Part shown: piece after piece, positions 8,656 through 15,705 of the stretch | Numbering within the stretch: position 1 is the first letter of the stretch | Layout of the letters: each line of letters opens with the position of its first letter | Assembly: GCA_036495485.1 (NCBI GenBank) | Contig: DASXMU010000282.1 | Span: 1-64,000, forward strand | Length of the DNA: 64,000 bases | Reading direction: 5' to 3' | Origin: PALSA-505 sp036495485 | GTDB lineage: Bacteria > Actinomycetota > Actinomycetes > Streptosporangiales > Streptosporangiaceae | Program-made: the position numbers and the translations under genes | Notes under the pieces: model-generated | The model's input: only the letters and a program-made list of their open reading frames with translations | Told to the model about the DNA's origin: nothing | Databases searched by the model: none

Positions 8656-8699
8656 CCGGCCCGCACCGTTGACCCAAGTGCACCTTCGGTGCGGGCCGG
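8656..8699. repeat. Hairpin 3 of three
   Basis: CCGGCCCGCACCG (8656-8668) pairs perfectly with 8687-8699. The 18-base loop contains an alternative GCACC/GGTGC pairing, so two folds are possible. The arm sequence is the same as hairpin 1 except for its innermost base. Confidence 0.75.
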
Positions 8700-9008
8700 T
8701 CCCATTCAGCTAATGCCCTGGATAACCCGGTAAGTTACCCGTGCGTTTACCTGTCGCGTCCCTGTTGCTGCAGTCGGCGCCGGACTAGCCTCTGGCCACG
8801 ATGGGGTCTCGCTGGCATTAGATCACGCCAGGATCGCCGCAGGCGGCCCGACAGCCTCCGACGTGTAGTCGAATGTGGGTCGGCCGTCCTGGACGTTCCT
8901 GGACGGTCTCAGACGTGCCAGCGGATCTCCATCACGTACGGTGATCGTTCGTTCGTCCGCGTTCGTCCGCACCTCGCGCGCCTACGCGTTAGAGCCGCTG
9001 GCGCGGCC

Positions 9009-9026
9009 GTGGACGTGGACGTGGAC
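9009..9026. repeat. GTGGAC triple hexamer before xis
   Basis: Three head-to-tail GTGGAC hexamers followed by GATCACGC. They resemble the GTAGAC array at 5365-5442 and the GAGACGATCAC end of the 5322-5347 cluster, one transition apart per hexamer. They lie about 140 bp before xis, a place where integrase arm sites, excisionase sites or regulator operators are expected. Confidence 0.6.
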
Positions 9027-9073
9027 GATCACGCACCGTATCGAACGCCAGGAACGAGCGCTGAGGGGAGGGG

Positions 9074-9163
9074 ATGCTCGCCGAGCTGCTTCGGAGGGGG
9101 GTGATACCCCACGACGACCCATGCCGGTCAAGCTACGGATTCAGGAGAGGTGAACGCCTATAG
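9074..9163 (+). CDS. Possible 29-residue leader peptide overlapping xis
   Basis: An ATG directly behind an AGGGGAGGGG ribosome site opens a frame MLAELLRRGVIPHDDP... that ends at TAG, 14 bases inside xis in another frame. The strong ribosome site and overlap would couple translation to xis, whose own site (AGGAG) is very close to its GTG. The peptide has no recognised family. Low confidence. Confidence 0.3.
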   Translation: MLAELLRRGVIPHDDPCRSSYGFRRGERL

Positions 9164-9362
9164 GCGGCGCACAAAGCCACGGACACTAGGCGGCTCCAAC
9201 CGTCTGCTTTCAGCGCGGGAGGTGGCCGCAATTCTGGGAGTTCCGGAACGCACCGTTCGTGAACGGTGGCGGGATTGGGGACTGCCGGCCTACCGCATCG
9301 GTAAGCATCTGCGATGGAAAGAGCGCGACCTGCACGCCTGGATTGACCACCAGGGCGCATAA
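9150..9362 (+). CDS. xis: Excisionase-type MerR-like HTH protein
   Basis: 70 residues from the GTG at 9150. The core NRLLSAREVAAILGVPERTVRERWRDWGLPAYRIGKHLRWKERDLHAWI is a complete helix-turn-helix_17 (excisionase) domain with the usual wing (YRIGKHLRW). Such proteins bind and bend DNA near the attachment site and set integrase direction to excision. It is convergent with the integrase, with a shared hairpin terminator between them. An AAV-type longer start is excluded by the TGA that overlaps the GTG. Confidence 0.85.
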   Translation: MNAYRRRTKPRTLGGSNRLLSAREVAAILGVPERTVRERWRDWGLPAYRIGKHLRWKERDLHAWIDHQGA

Positions 9363-9373
9363 GCACAAAACAG

Positions 9374-9407
9374 CGGACCCCCGCTCACTGCCCGTGGCGG
9401 GGGTCCG
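9374..9407. terminator. Bidirectional terminator between xis and int
   Basis: An 11-bp perfect stem CGGACCCCCGC (9374-9384) with 9397-9407 and a 12-base loop. It lies in the 64-bp gap between convergent xis and int, preceded by AAAACA and followed by TTCCTG, so it can serve both strands. Confidence 0.75.
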
Positions 9408-9426
9408 TTCCTGCGTGCCTTTGAAG

Positions 9427-10635
9427 CTAAGCGGCTGTGCTCCATTCCGCGTATTCTGCGTCCAGCGCGGCAACCGCGCGATCGGCCGCATTCGGTACTA
9501 GGTGACCGTAGGTGCGATAGGTCTCGTTGATATCGCGGTGCCCGAGCCACTTCGCCACATCGGTGATCGGGACCCCGCGTGCCAACATGACGGAGGCGAA
9601 TGCATGCCGGAGCGAATGCGGCCGGAATCCGGTGGGGATACTGGCCTTGTTCGCACGCTCCTTTATCCGCCGTGAGACCGTGCCGTAAGTCTGGTATAGC
9701 TTGCCGGGGTTCCCTGGACACAATCTCCCCTCTGGGAGATCTTTTACTTTTTCCCATAGCCAAGTCGGCACAGGGACGTCTCGGTATTCACCGGACTTAC
9801 GGTGCTTCAATGGCAGTTTCTTGAGTCCATCCCTGCTCGTCTGCCCAGTCAGGCGCAGCATTTTACCCGCATCGTAGAAGTCTTCTTTGTGGACGGCTAT
9901 TGCTTCACATATACGCAACCCGCAACCACGCATCAACCAGACTACGATACCAATATCGTCTGCCAGGCTGGTTACCTGCTCATGCGTCGGGAACACGAAA
10001 TCATCGCGGCTGTCATGTGGCCCATTGTCGATGAGTTCGATGTCGTGCAGGTTATGCTTTGCAAGTTTTCCCGCCTTCACTGCTTCATTCATCGTGCCCG
10101 TGATAATCGTCCGCGCCTGACGGCGCCGCGTAATAGACAGATGTGCCATTTCGATCATCAACAGATCGGTAACGCGCTCCCGGTCGACTGCGACCTGCGC
10201 AAGAGTTCGCCCGGTAAACATACGCTTGACCCACGCGTTCGCGGTTACCCGGTAGCCGTGCCGTGTGGAATCTGTTACAGCATGTCGATCAACCCACTTA
10301 TCAACCGCTGTTTCGAAATCTTCCTTCCCGCTACGCGGGTCGACAAAACTCGCACCTTCCGCGCGCTTATCGTGGGTGATTTTGAGTTGCGCATCCTTGG
10401 CTTTGCGCTTACCACTCTCGTATTTCACGCGCCCTTGTGAGTCGATATCATCCTTAAATGACTGTTCGCGCTGTCGGCCATTGGCCCAGTACCGCAGTGT
10501 CCACGCGTGTGGGCATCGTTCGGGCCGGTCACACGTATGCTGGCAGGTACCGGCCGTGCAGGCCCTGTTGGACCCGGGCTTGTGGTACCTCCGGTCGCAC
10601 TTCTTCAGGATGACTCCGACACGGTCCATGTCCAT
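9427..10635 (-). CDS. int: Tyrosine site-specific recombinase (integrase)
   Basis: 402 residues. The catalytic set is visible: R241 (GCGLRICEA), a beta-hairpin Lys near 280, H340 and R343 (HSLRHAFAS), H366 (WLGHRDI) and nucleophile Y376 (TYGHL). Residues about 105-205 form the SAM-like core-binding domain. The N-terminal 45 residues hold an unusual Cys/His cluster (C26, C31, H33, C35, C41, H43), possibly a zinc-binding arm-site domain. It integrates and, with the excisionase, excises the island. Its start lies about 80 bp from the first chromosomal gene on the right, as expected for an integrase next to its attachment site. Confidence 0.93.
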   Translation of the reverse strand: MDMDRVGVILKKCDRRYHKPGSNRACTAGTCQHTCDRPERCPHAWTLRYWANGRQREQSFKDDIDSQGRVKYESGKRKAKDAQLKITHDKRAEGASFVDPRSGKEDFETAVDKWVDRHAVTDSTRHGYRVTANAWVKRMFTGRTLAQVAVDRERVTDLLMIEMAHLSITRRRQARTIITGTMNEAVKAGKLAKHNLHDIELIDNGPHDSRDDFVFPTHEQVTSLADDIGIVVWLMRGCGLRICEAIAVHKEDFYDAGKMLRLTGQTSRDGLKKLPLKHRKSGEYRDVPVPTWLWEKVKDLPEGRLCPGNPGKLYQTYGTVSRRIKERANKASIPTGFRPHSLRHAFASVMLARGVPITDVAKWLGHRDINETYRTYGHLVPNAADRAVAALDAEYAEWSTAA

Positions 10636-10713
10636 GACCTCTGACTATAGAATGACTTTGTGTTACCTGCTAGGTCCTTGACCTGCGGTAACTGACACGG
10701 TAGAACGGGTCCC

Positions 10714-11202
10714 GTGAAACGGCTGATCGTTGTCCGGCACAGCAAGGCGACGCACAAGCCCGGGTTCGACGACATCGACCGGCCGCTGACCGGGCGCGGG
10801 CGCCGGGACGCGGCTGCGGCCGGCACCTGGCTGCGCGAACGTGACCTCATCCCTGGCCTGGCGCTGTGCTCGCCCGCCCGGCGCACCAGGGAAACCTGGG
10901 ACCGGCTCACCGCCGCGCTGGGAGCCACCAACGGCGCCGAGGTGTACTACGACGAGCGCCTGTACCTGGCCTCGGCCGCCGCGGCATTCGACATCCTCGG
11001 CACGACACCGGACGACGTGGCGACGCTGCTGCTCGTCGGGCACAACCCCACAGCCCAGCAGATCGCGGCCGGGCTCACCGGCCAGGGTGACCTGGCCTTC
11101 CCGACCAGCGCGACCGCTGTGATCGAGCTGGGCAGCTGGGCGCGCCTGGTCCCAGGTGCGGGCTCCCTGGAGGCTTACTGGTCCCCGGCTTCAGCCGGGT
11201 AA
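10714..11202 (+). CDS. SixA-like phosphohistidine phosphatase
   Basis: 162 residues of the histidine phosphatase superfamily. The RHSKA motif at 8-12 replaces the RHGE of mutases, as in SixA and related short phosphatases; LCSPARRTRETW supplies the second phosphate-binding arginines and LLLVGHNP the second histidine. The GTG start at 10714 opens the usual MKRLIVVRHSKA. No strong ribosome site precedes it, and the sequence between int and this start may include the right end of the island, so its promoter may have been replaced. It converges on serB and overlaps its end by 12 bp. Substrate unknown. Confidence 0.85.
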   Translation: MKRLIVVRHSKATHKPGFDDIDRPLTGRGRRDAAAAGTWLRERDLIPGLALCSPARRTRETWDRLTAALGATNGAEVYYDERLYLASAAAAFDILGTTPDDVATLLLVGHNPTAQQIAAGLTGQGDLAFPTSATAVIELGSWARLVPGAGSLEAYWSPASAG

Positions 11203-12390
11203 CACCTGGTCCGCGTCTGCGGCCTCGACGTCCTCACGGGAGATGCCGAGCAGGTACAGGATCGAGTCCAGGTAGGGAACACTCACCGCGGCGTCGGCGG
11301 CCTCCCTGAGGACCTGCTTGGCGTTGAAGGCGATGCCGAGACCGGCCGCAGCGATCATGTCCAGGTCGTTGGCCCCGTCGCCGACCGCGACGGCCTGGCT
11401 GACCGGCACGCCGGCCTGGTCCGCGAACCGGCGCAGCGCCGCTGCCTTGCCTGCCCGGTCGATCACTGGGCCGGATACGCGTCCGGTCAGCACCCCGCCG
11501 TTGATCTCCAGGCTGTTAGCCGCCACGTAGTCGATGCCGAGCTCAGCCGCGAGCGGCTCGATGACCTGGGCGAAACCGCCGCTGACGATGCCGCACTTGT
11601 AGCCGAGCCTGCGCAGGGTCCTGACCAGCGTGCGGGCGCCCGGAGCCAGCCGCAGCTCGCGCCGGACGTCCTCGATCGCATCGGTGTCCAGCCCGGCGAG
11701 CAGCGCGGTCCGCTCCTGGAGCGAGGTGGTGAAATCGAGCTGCCCCTGCATGGCGGCCGCGGTCAGCTTGGCCACCTGCTCGCCGCATCCGGCCCGCGCC
11801 GCCAGCAGGTCGATCACCTCGTCCTGGATGAACGTGGAGTCCACGTCCAGGACCACCAGCCGCATGGCACGCCGGTGCAGGCCGCCCGGCTGGACGGCCA
11901 CGTCTACCTGCTGCCTGGTGGCCTCGCTGGCGAGGGAGAGCCGCAGTGCCTCCGGATCCGCTCCCGACACGTCAAGCTCGATGCAGGTCACCGGCCGGTT
12001 GGCGAGCCTGCCGATCCGGTCGATGTTCGCCCCGCCCGCGGCGATCTGGCTGGCGATCGCTGCGATCGCGGCTGGGGTGAGCGGCCTGCCGAGGATGGTC
12101 ACGTGCAGCCGCCCCCTGCGGCGTGGCTCGTCTCCGGTGCCGACGGTGATCTCGGCTTCCATCCCGAGGTCGGCGGCCAGTTCGGAGACGGCGCGATGGA
12201 TCGCGGTCAGATCCGGCGGGGCATCGCTGCCGAGCAGCACGCCGAGCACGAGCCGTCCACGGATCACCACCTGCTCGGCGTCGATCACGCTGAGCTCGTG
12301 GCGGGCGAGTGCGGAGAACAGGCGGGCAGTCACCCCCGGCCGGTCCCGGCCGGTGAGTGTGATGAGCAATGTGGTCTGCGGAGGCTTCAT
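11191..12390 (-). CDS. serB: Phosphoserine phosphatase with N-terminal ACT domains
   Basis: 399 residues. Residues 1-80 (LLITLTGRDRPGVTARLFSAL) are an ACT domain, with a second ACT-like stretch at about 95-165. The HAD phosphatase follows: DVDST (182-186, nucleophile D182), then VSGGF and GDGANDLDMI for motifs II and IV. It catalyses the last step of serine synthesis, with the ACT part expected to sense amino acids. Length matches actinobacterial SerB. It converges with the upstream phosphatase gene. Confidence 0.95.
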   Translation of the reverse strand: MKPPQTTLLITLTGRDRPGVTARLFSALARHELSVIDAEQVVIRGRLVLGVLLGSDAPPDLTAIHRAVSELAADLGMEAEITVGTGDEPRRRGRLHVTILGRPLTPAAIAAIASQIAAGGANIDRIGRLANRPVTCIELDVSGADPEALRLSLASEATRQQVDVAVQPGGLHRRAMRLVVLDVDSTFIQDEVIDLLAARAGCGEQVAKLTAAAMQGQLDFTTSLQERTALLAGLDTDAIEDVRRELRLAPGARTLVRTLRRLGYKCGIVSGGFAQVIEPLAAELGIDYVAANSLEINGGVLTGRVSGPVIDRAGKAAALRRFADQAGVPVSQAVAVGDGANDLDMIAAAGLGIAFNAKQVLREAADAAVSVPYLDSILYLLGISREDVEAADADQVLPG

Positions 12391-12505
12391 CGCCTACGCC
12401 ACGTTACCCGTCTGGCACACCTGGCCAGGCCCTGGCCAGGGCGTGACTAGGGGAACAGCAGATGAACGTCAGCCGACTCCGGCGAGGTGGGGCACCTGGC
12501 AGGTG

Positions 12506-13603
12506 TCAAGGCAGCAGCAGGTGGACGTCGCCGAACTCGTGCCAGAGGTAACCGCGCTCCGCTGCGGCGTCGTAGCAGCGGCGCAGCAGCTCTTCGCCCG
12601 CGAACGCACTGAGCATCAGCAGGTGCGAGGAGCGCGGCTCATGCAGCCCGGTGAGCAGCCCGTCCACCGCGCGGAGCCCGGATTCTGGCGTGATCACCCG
12701 CGAGGTCCAGCCGGCCGACGCGGTCACCATACCTGTCTGGCCGGAAAGACGCCCTGCGGCGCTTGCCTGGCCGGAGAGACGCCCTGCGGCACTTGTCTGG
12801 CCGGAGAGACGCCCTACGGCACCATCCGGCCCGGCGGCCGTCTCCAGCGCGCGCACCACCGTCGTCCCGATGGCGATCACCCGGCCTCCGGCCGCCCTGG
12901 TGAGGTTGACCAGCCGGGCCGTGGCCGGTGGCACGTCATACGGCTCGGGGTAGGGGTCCTCGTCGCCCTCCAGCGACGACACCCCGGTGTGCAGGGTCAG
13001 CGGGGCGATCGCCACGCCCCGGGTGACCAGGCGGGTGACCAGCTCGGAGGTGAACGGGCGGCTAGCGCTCGGCATCTCGGCGCTGCCCGGCCTGGCGGCG
13101 AACACGGTCTGGTACGACTCCAGCGGCCAGTCGTGCTCGACGTAGAAGTACCTGATCGGCGTGCCGTGCTTGAGCAGGTAGGGCAGCACGGCGGTGGACA
13201 GCCTGGCCCGCCACAGCCGGGCGGTGACCCGCTCGCCGAGTGTGAGCATGGCCCCGCCCGGCAGTTCGAGCACCTGCCCCGGCGAGCCCGCGCCGTAGGG
13301 CACGGTCGCGGCACCCTGAACCTCCCGCAGCTCGATCAGCCAGGCACCGTCCGGCCTGGGCGAGCTGAAGTGCACGGCCAGCCCGCCGCCAATGCGGACA
13401 GCCGCCGGGACGGTGCCCGAGGTGTTGACCACGAGCAGGTCACCGGGCAGCAGCAGCTCAGGCAGCTCGCCGAACGCGTGGTGGCTGATCTCACCGGCCG
13501 CGCGGCGGCTGACCATAAGCCGCACCCCGTCGCGGGGCAGGCCGCGTGCCTCCGCGGGCTCGTGTGCGGCAAGCTCGGCCGGGAGGGTGAATTCCATCAG
13601 CAT
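12506..13603 (-). CDS. queA: QueA-like S-adenosylmethionine:tRNA ribosyltransferase-isomerase
   Basis: 365 residues from an ATG with CAGGAGGA nine bases upstream. Family signatures are LLLPGDLLVVNTSGTVPA near 45-62, RYFYVEHDWPLESYQTVFAARPGSAEMPSASRPFT in the middle, and a C-terminal SHLLMLSAFAGEELL and YLWHEFGDVHLLLP. QueA builds epoxyqueuosine on tRNA; no other queuosine gene is in the window, and actinobacterial homologues may have another role. It carries an in-frame insertion of three 10-residue repeats (GRLSGQTSAA-like) at about 262-291. It follows the SDR gene by 35 bp on the same strand. Confidence 0.88.
   Translation of the reverse strand: MLMEFTLPAELAAHEPAEARGLPRDGVRLMVSRRAAGEISHHAFGELPELLLPGDLLVVNTSGTVPAAVRIGGGLAVHFSSPRPDGAWLIELREVQGAATVPYGAGSPGQVLELPGGAMLTLGERVTARLWRARLSTAVLPYLLKHGTPIRYFYVEHDWPLESYQTVFAARPGSAEMPSASRPFTSELVTRLVTRGVAIAPLTLHTGVSSLEGDEDPYPEPYDVPPATARLVNLTRAAGGRVIAIGTTVVRALETAAGPDGAVGRLSGQTSAAGRLSGQASAAGRLSGQTGMVTASAGWTSRVITPESGLRAVDGLLTGLHEPRSSHLLMLSAFAGEELLRRCYDAAAERGYLWHEFGDVHLLLP
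12731..12820. repeat. Three 30-bp in-frame repeats inside queA
   Basis: Exactly three 30-bp units (12731-12760, 12761-12790, 12791-12820) differing at a few bases. The shared core is TGGCCGGARAGACGCCCT followed by NCGGC. On the coding strand each adds ten residues (GRLSGQTSAA type). The same unit occurs singly in the neighbouring SDR gene and, diverged, three times in kdpD. Confidence 0.9.
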
Positions 13604-13638
13604 GGCAGTCCTCCTGTCAGTGGCTCGGTGGCCGGTGG

Positions 13639-14382
13639 TCAGTGGCCGGCGGGCACCGGCAGCAGTTCGGCGGCGCGGTAGCGGCCGCTCGGTGGCCGCT
13701 CAGCGATCAGCCAGCGCAGGGCTGGGATGACCGTCCCTGGCAGCGGCCGGTCGGAGATGTCCTCTCCGGGGAAGGCGTCCTGGTGCATCTGGGTACGCAT
13801 GTCACCGGGGTCCACCCACCAGACACGGACCACGTTCTCCTCGGCGGCGAGCACGTTCGAGGCCTGCTCCAGGGCGGCCTTCGCCGCACCGTAGCCGCCC
13901 CAGCCCGCGTACGCCTCGACGGCGGCGTCCGAGGTGATGTTCAGCACGGCACCGCCCCTGGCACGCAGCGAGGGCAGCAGAAGCTGGGTGAGCGCGACCG
14001 GCGCGACCACGTTCACCTCGAACGATGAGCGCAACTGCGCGATGGGATAGTCGGCGAGCGCGGGCAGCGGGCTGGCACCCAGCGTCCCCGCGTTGTTGAC
14101 CAGCAGGTCGGCACCGCCGCGTCGGCTGGCTGCCTCGGCGAGGTCAGCCCGGTGCAGCGGGTCGGCGATATCGCCTGGCACGGCCGTGACCACGGAACTT
14201 GTTTGGCCGGAAAGACGCCCTCCGGCAGGATCGGCCAGCCCGGCCACGGCGGCGCGCAGTGCGGCACCGTCTCGCGCGTCCACGATGAGGTGGAAACCAT
14301 CGGCCGCGAGCCCGTGGGCCAGGGCGAGGCCAAGACCCCGTGATGCCCCTGTGATGACCGCGATGCGGTTGTTCGTCGTCAT
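13639..14382 (-). CDS. Short-chain dehydrogenase/reductase
   Basis: 247 residues from the ATG at 14382. The cofactor site TGASRGLGLALAHGLA lies at 11-26, NNAGTLGASPLPAL in the middle, and the catalytic Ser (LNITSDAA) and Tyr/Lys (YGAAKAA) are present; YAGWGGYGAAKAALEQ gives the canonical YxxxK. A GRLSGQTS insertion near residues 53-61 comes from one copy of the 30-bp repeat and sits in the usually variable loop before the second beta strand region. It is probably co-transcribed with queA. Substrate unknown. Confidence 0.88.
   Translation of the reverse strand: MTTNNRIAVITGASRGLGLALAHGLAADGFHLIVDARDGAALRAAVAGLADPAGGRLSGQTSSVVTAVPGDIADPLHRADLAEAASRRGGADLLVNNAGTLGASPLPALADYPIAQLRSSFEVNVVAPVALTQLLLPSLRARGGAVLNITSDAAVEAYAGWGGYGAAKAALEQASNVLAAEENVVRVWWVDPGDMRTQMHQDAFPGEDISDRPLPGTVIPALRWLIAERPPSGRYRAAELLPVPAGH
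14197..14226. repeat. Single 30-bp repeat unit inside the SDR gene
   Basis: One unit in the same orientation as the queA copies. Here the core forms a perfect inverted repeat GCCGGA/TCCGGC with a nine-base spacer (14206-14226), suggesting the ancestral unit was palindromic. Confidence 0.85.
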
Positions 14383-14492
14383 GTCATCGACGCTAGGCAG
14401 GCTCGCGCCGCGGCACATCGGGCCACAGTCGCTGCGGTCCTGCGCCGATAGTCCTAGGACCGGTGGCTGATGCCGTGGCGGCGGCGCGCGGG

Positions 14493-14498
14493 TAGCGT
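14493..14498 (+). promoter_or_regulatory. Probable -10 box of a leaderless sensor kinase mRNA
   Basis: TAGCGT ends seven bases before the GTG at 14506, the spacing expected when transcription starts at the start codon, as is common in actinobacteria. No ribosome site precedes that GTG. Confidence 0.45.
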
Positions 14499-14505
14499 CG
14501 GCTGG

Positions 14506-15705
14506 GTGAAGGCACCGCGCGCCGCGGACGCGCCACCCACACCTGGTGAGGATGAGGTTCTCTATCAGGTTAGCCGGGCCGTGCTCGCGGTCACCAGGCA
14601 GCTGTCCGTGCGGGACGTACTGCAGGTGATCGTGCGCTCGGCACGATCGCTGTCCGGCGCGCGCTACGCGGCGCTCGGCGTGCCCGACGCGCAGGGCTCG
14701 TTCGCGGAGTTCGTCGTGGACGGCATCACCGCCAGGCAGCAGAAGGCGATCGGGCCGCTGCCACGCCAGCACGGCATGCTCGCCGTGCTGCTCCATGAGG
14801 GCAAGCCGCAACGGCTGGCCGACATCCGCGCCGATCCCCGGTTCGGTGGGTGGTGGCCATCGGCCCACCCGGACCTCGCAGACTTCCTCGGCGTGCCGAT
14901 CAAGGACGGGCCCGAGGTGCTCGGCATCATCTTCGTGGCCAACAAGACCGCTCCAGGCGGCTTCACCGGCCGGGACGAGCAGCTGCTCGGCCTGTTCGCG
15001 GCGCACGCCGCCATCGCACTGATCAACGCGAGGCTGTATGAGCGGGTCGGTGAGCTGTCGGTGATGGAAGAACGCGCCAGGCTGGCCAGGGAGCTGCACG
15101 ACGCGGTATCCCAGAAGCTGTTCAGTATCCGGGCCAAGGCCCGCGCGGCGTCCATGCTGGCCACCAGGGATCCGGCCCGCGCCGCCGCCGAGATGGACAG
15201 CGTCGCGGCGCTGAGCGGCGCGGCGCACACCGAGCTGCGCGCCGTGATCAGCGGGCTTGCCCCGCCCGACCTGGGTGAACGCAGCCTGACTGAGTCGCTG
15301 CGCAGATACGCGGCCCTGGCCGGAATGGCCCACGGCGTGGCCGGGCATCCCCAGGACGAGCACGGGGTCACCGTCCGCTTCTGTGCCGGGGAGATCCCGC
15401 CGCTTGGCGCCGCGCGGGACGCGGCCGCCTACCGCGTTGCCCAGGAAGCCCTGCATAACGCGCTGCGGCATTCCGGGGCGGAAAGGATCGACATCTGTCT
15501 GCGCCGAAAGGACCGGCAGGTCCTGGTCGAGGTCACCGATGACGGCCGGGGGTTCACCCCGGAGCAGCCCGCCCCGGGCCTTGGGCTCGCCTCCATGCAC
15601 GAGCGGGCCGCCGCAGTGGGTGCCACCCTGTCGGTCAGCAGCTCGCCGGGCTCGGGGAGCAAGATCACGCTGAGCATCCCGGTCGATCAGGGGGCCCGGT
15701 CATGA
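14506..15705 (+). CDS. GAF-domain sensor histidine kinase, NarL/DesK type
   Basis: About 399 residues. A GAF domain (roughly 25-185) precedes HisKA_3 with ARELHDAVSQKLFSI, where the His is the phospho-acceptor, and an HATPase with NALRHSGA, VTDDGRGF and GLGLASMHERA. No membrane segment is seen, so it is a cytosolic sensor; GAF ligands in this family include haem or small molecules, unknown here. Start GTG 14506 is preferred (leaderless); an in-frame ATG lies at 14470. Its stop overlaps the response regulator start by four bases, so the two form one system. Confidence 0.88.
   Translation: MKAPRAADAPPTPGEDEVLYQVSRAVLAVTRQLSVRDVLQVIVRSARSLSGARYAALGVPDAQGSFAEFVVDGITARQQKAIGPLPRQHGMLAVLLHEGKPQRLADIRADPRFGGWWPSAHPDLADFLGVPIKDGPEVLGIIFVANKTAPGGFTGRDEQLLGLFAAHAAIALINARLYERVGELSVMEERARLARELHDAVSQKLFSIRAKARAASMLATRDPARAAAEMDSVAALSGAAHTELRAVISGLAPPDLGERSLTESLRRYAALAGMAHGVAGHPQDEHGVTVRFCAGEIPPLGAARDAAAYRVAQEALHNALRHSGAERIDICLRRKDRQVLVEVTDDGRGFTPEQPAPGLGLASMHERAAAVGATLSVSSSPGSGSKITLSIPVDQGARS

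Larger units (their letters stand above)
8332..9073. other. Non-coding part of the island with hairpins and short repeats
   Basis: About 740 bp without a supportable gene. It contains three long hairpins (8377-8421, 8482-8562, 8656-8699), two TCCTGGACG copies (8887-8895, 8897-8905), a tandem 10-bp GTTCGTCCGC (8951-8970) and the GTGGAC array at 9009-9026. A frame opening at the ATG at 8444 behind GGGAGG would encode 61 residues but runs through the second hairpin and has no recognisable character. Confidence 0.5.

Noticed and set aside
8377..8699. CRISPR array
   Set aside because: The repeats are inverted arms of hairpins at irregular spacing, not direct repeats with spacers; no cas genes are present.
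8875..9153. 92-codon frame ending at the xis start
   Set aside because: It is made of the hexamer repeat (WTWTWT) and lacks a ribosome site; it is an accident of the repeats.
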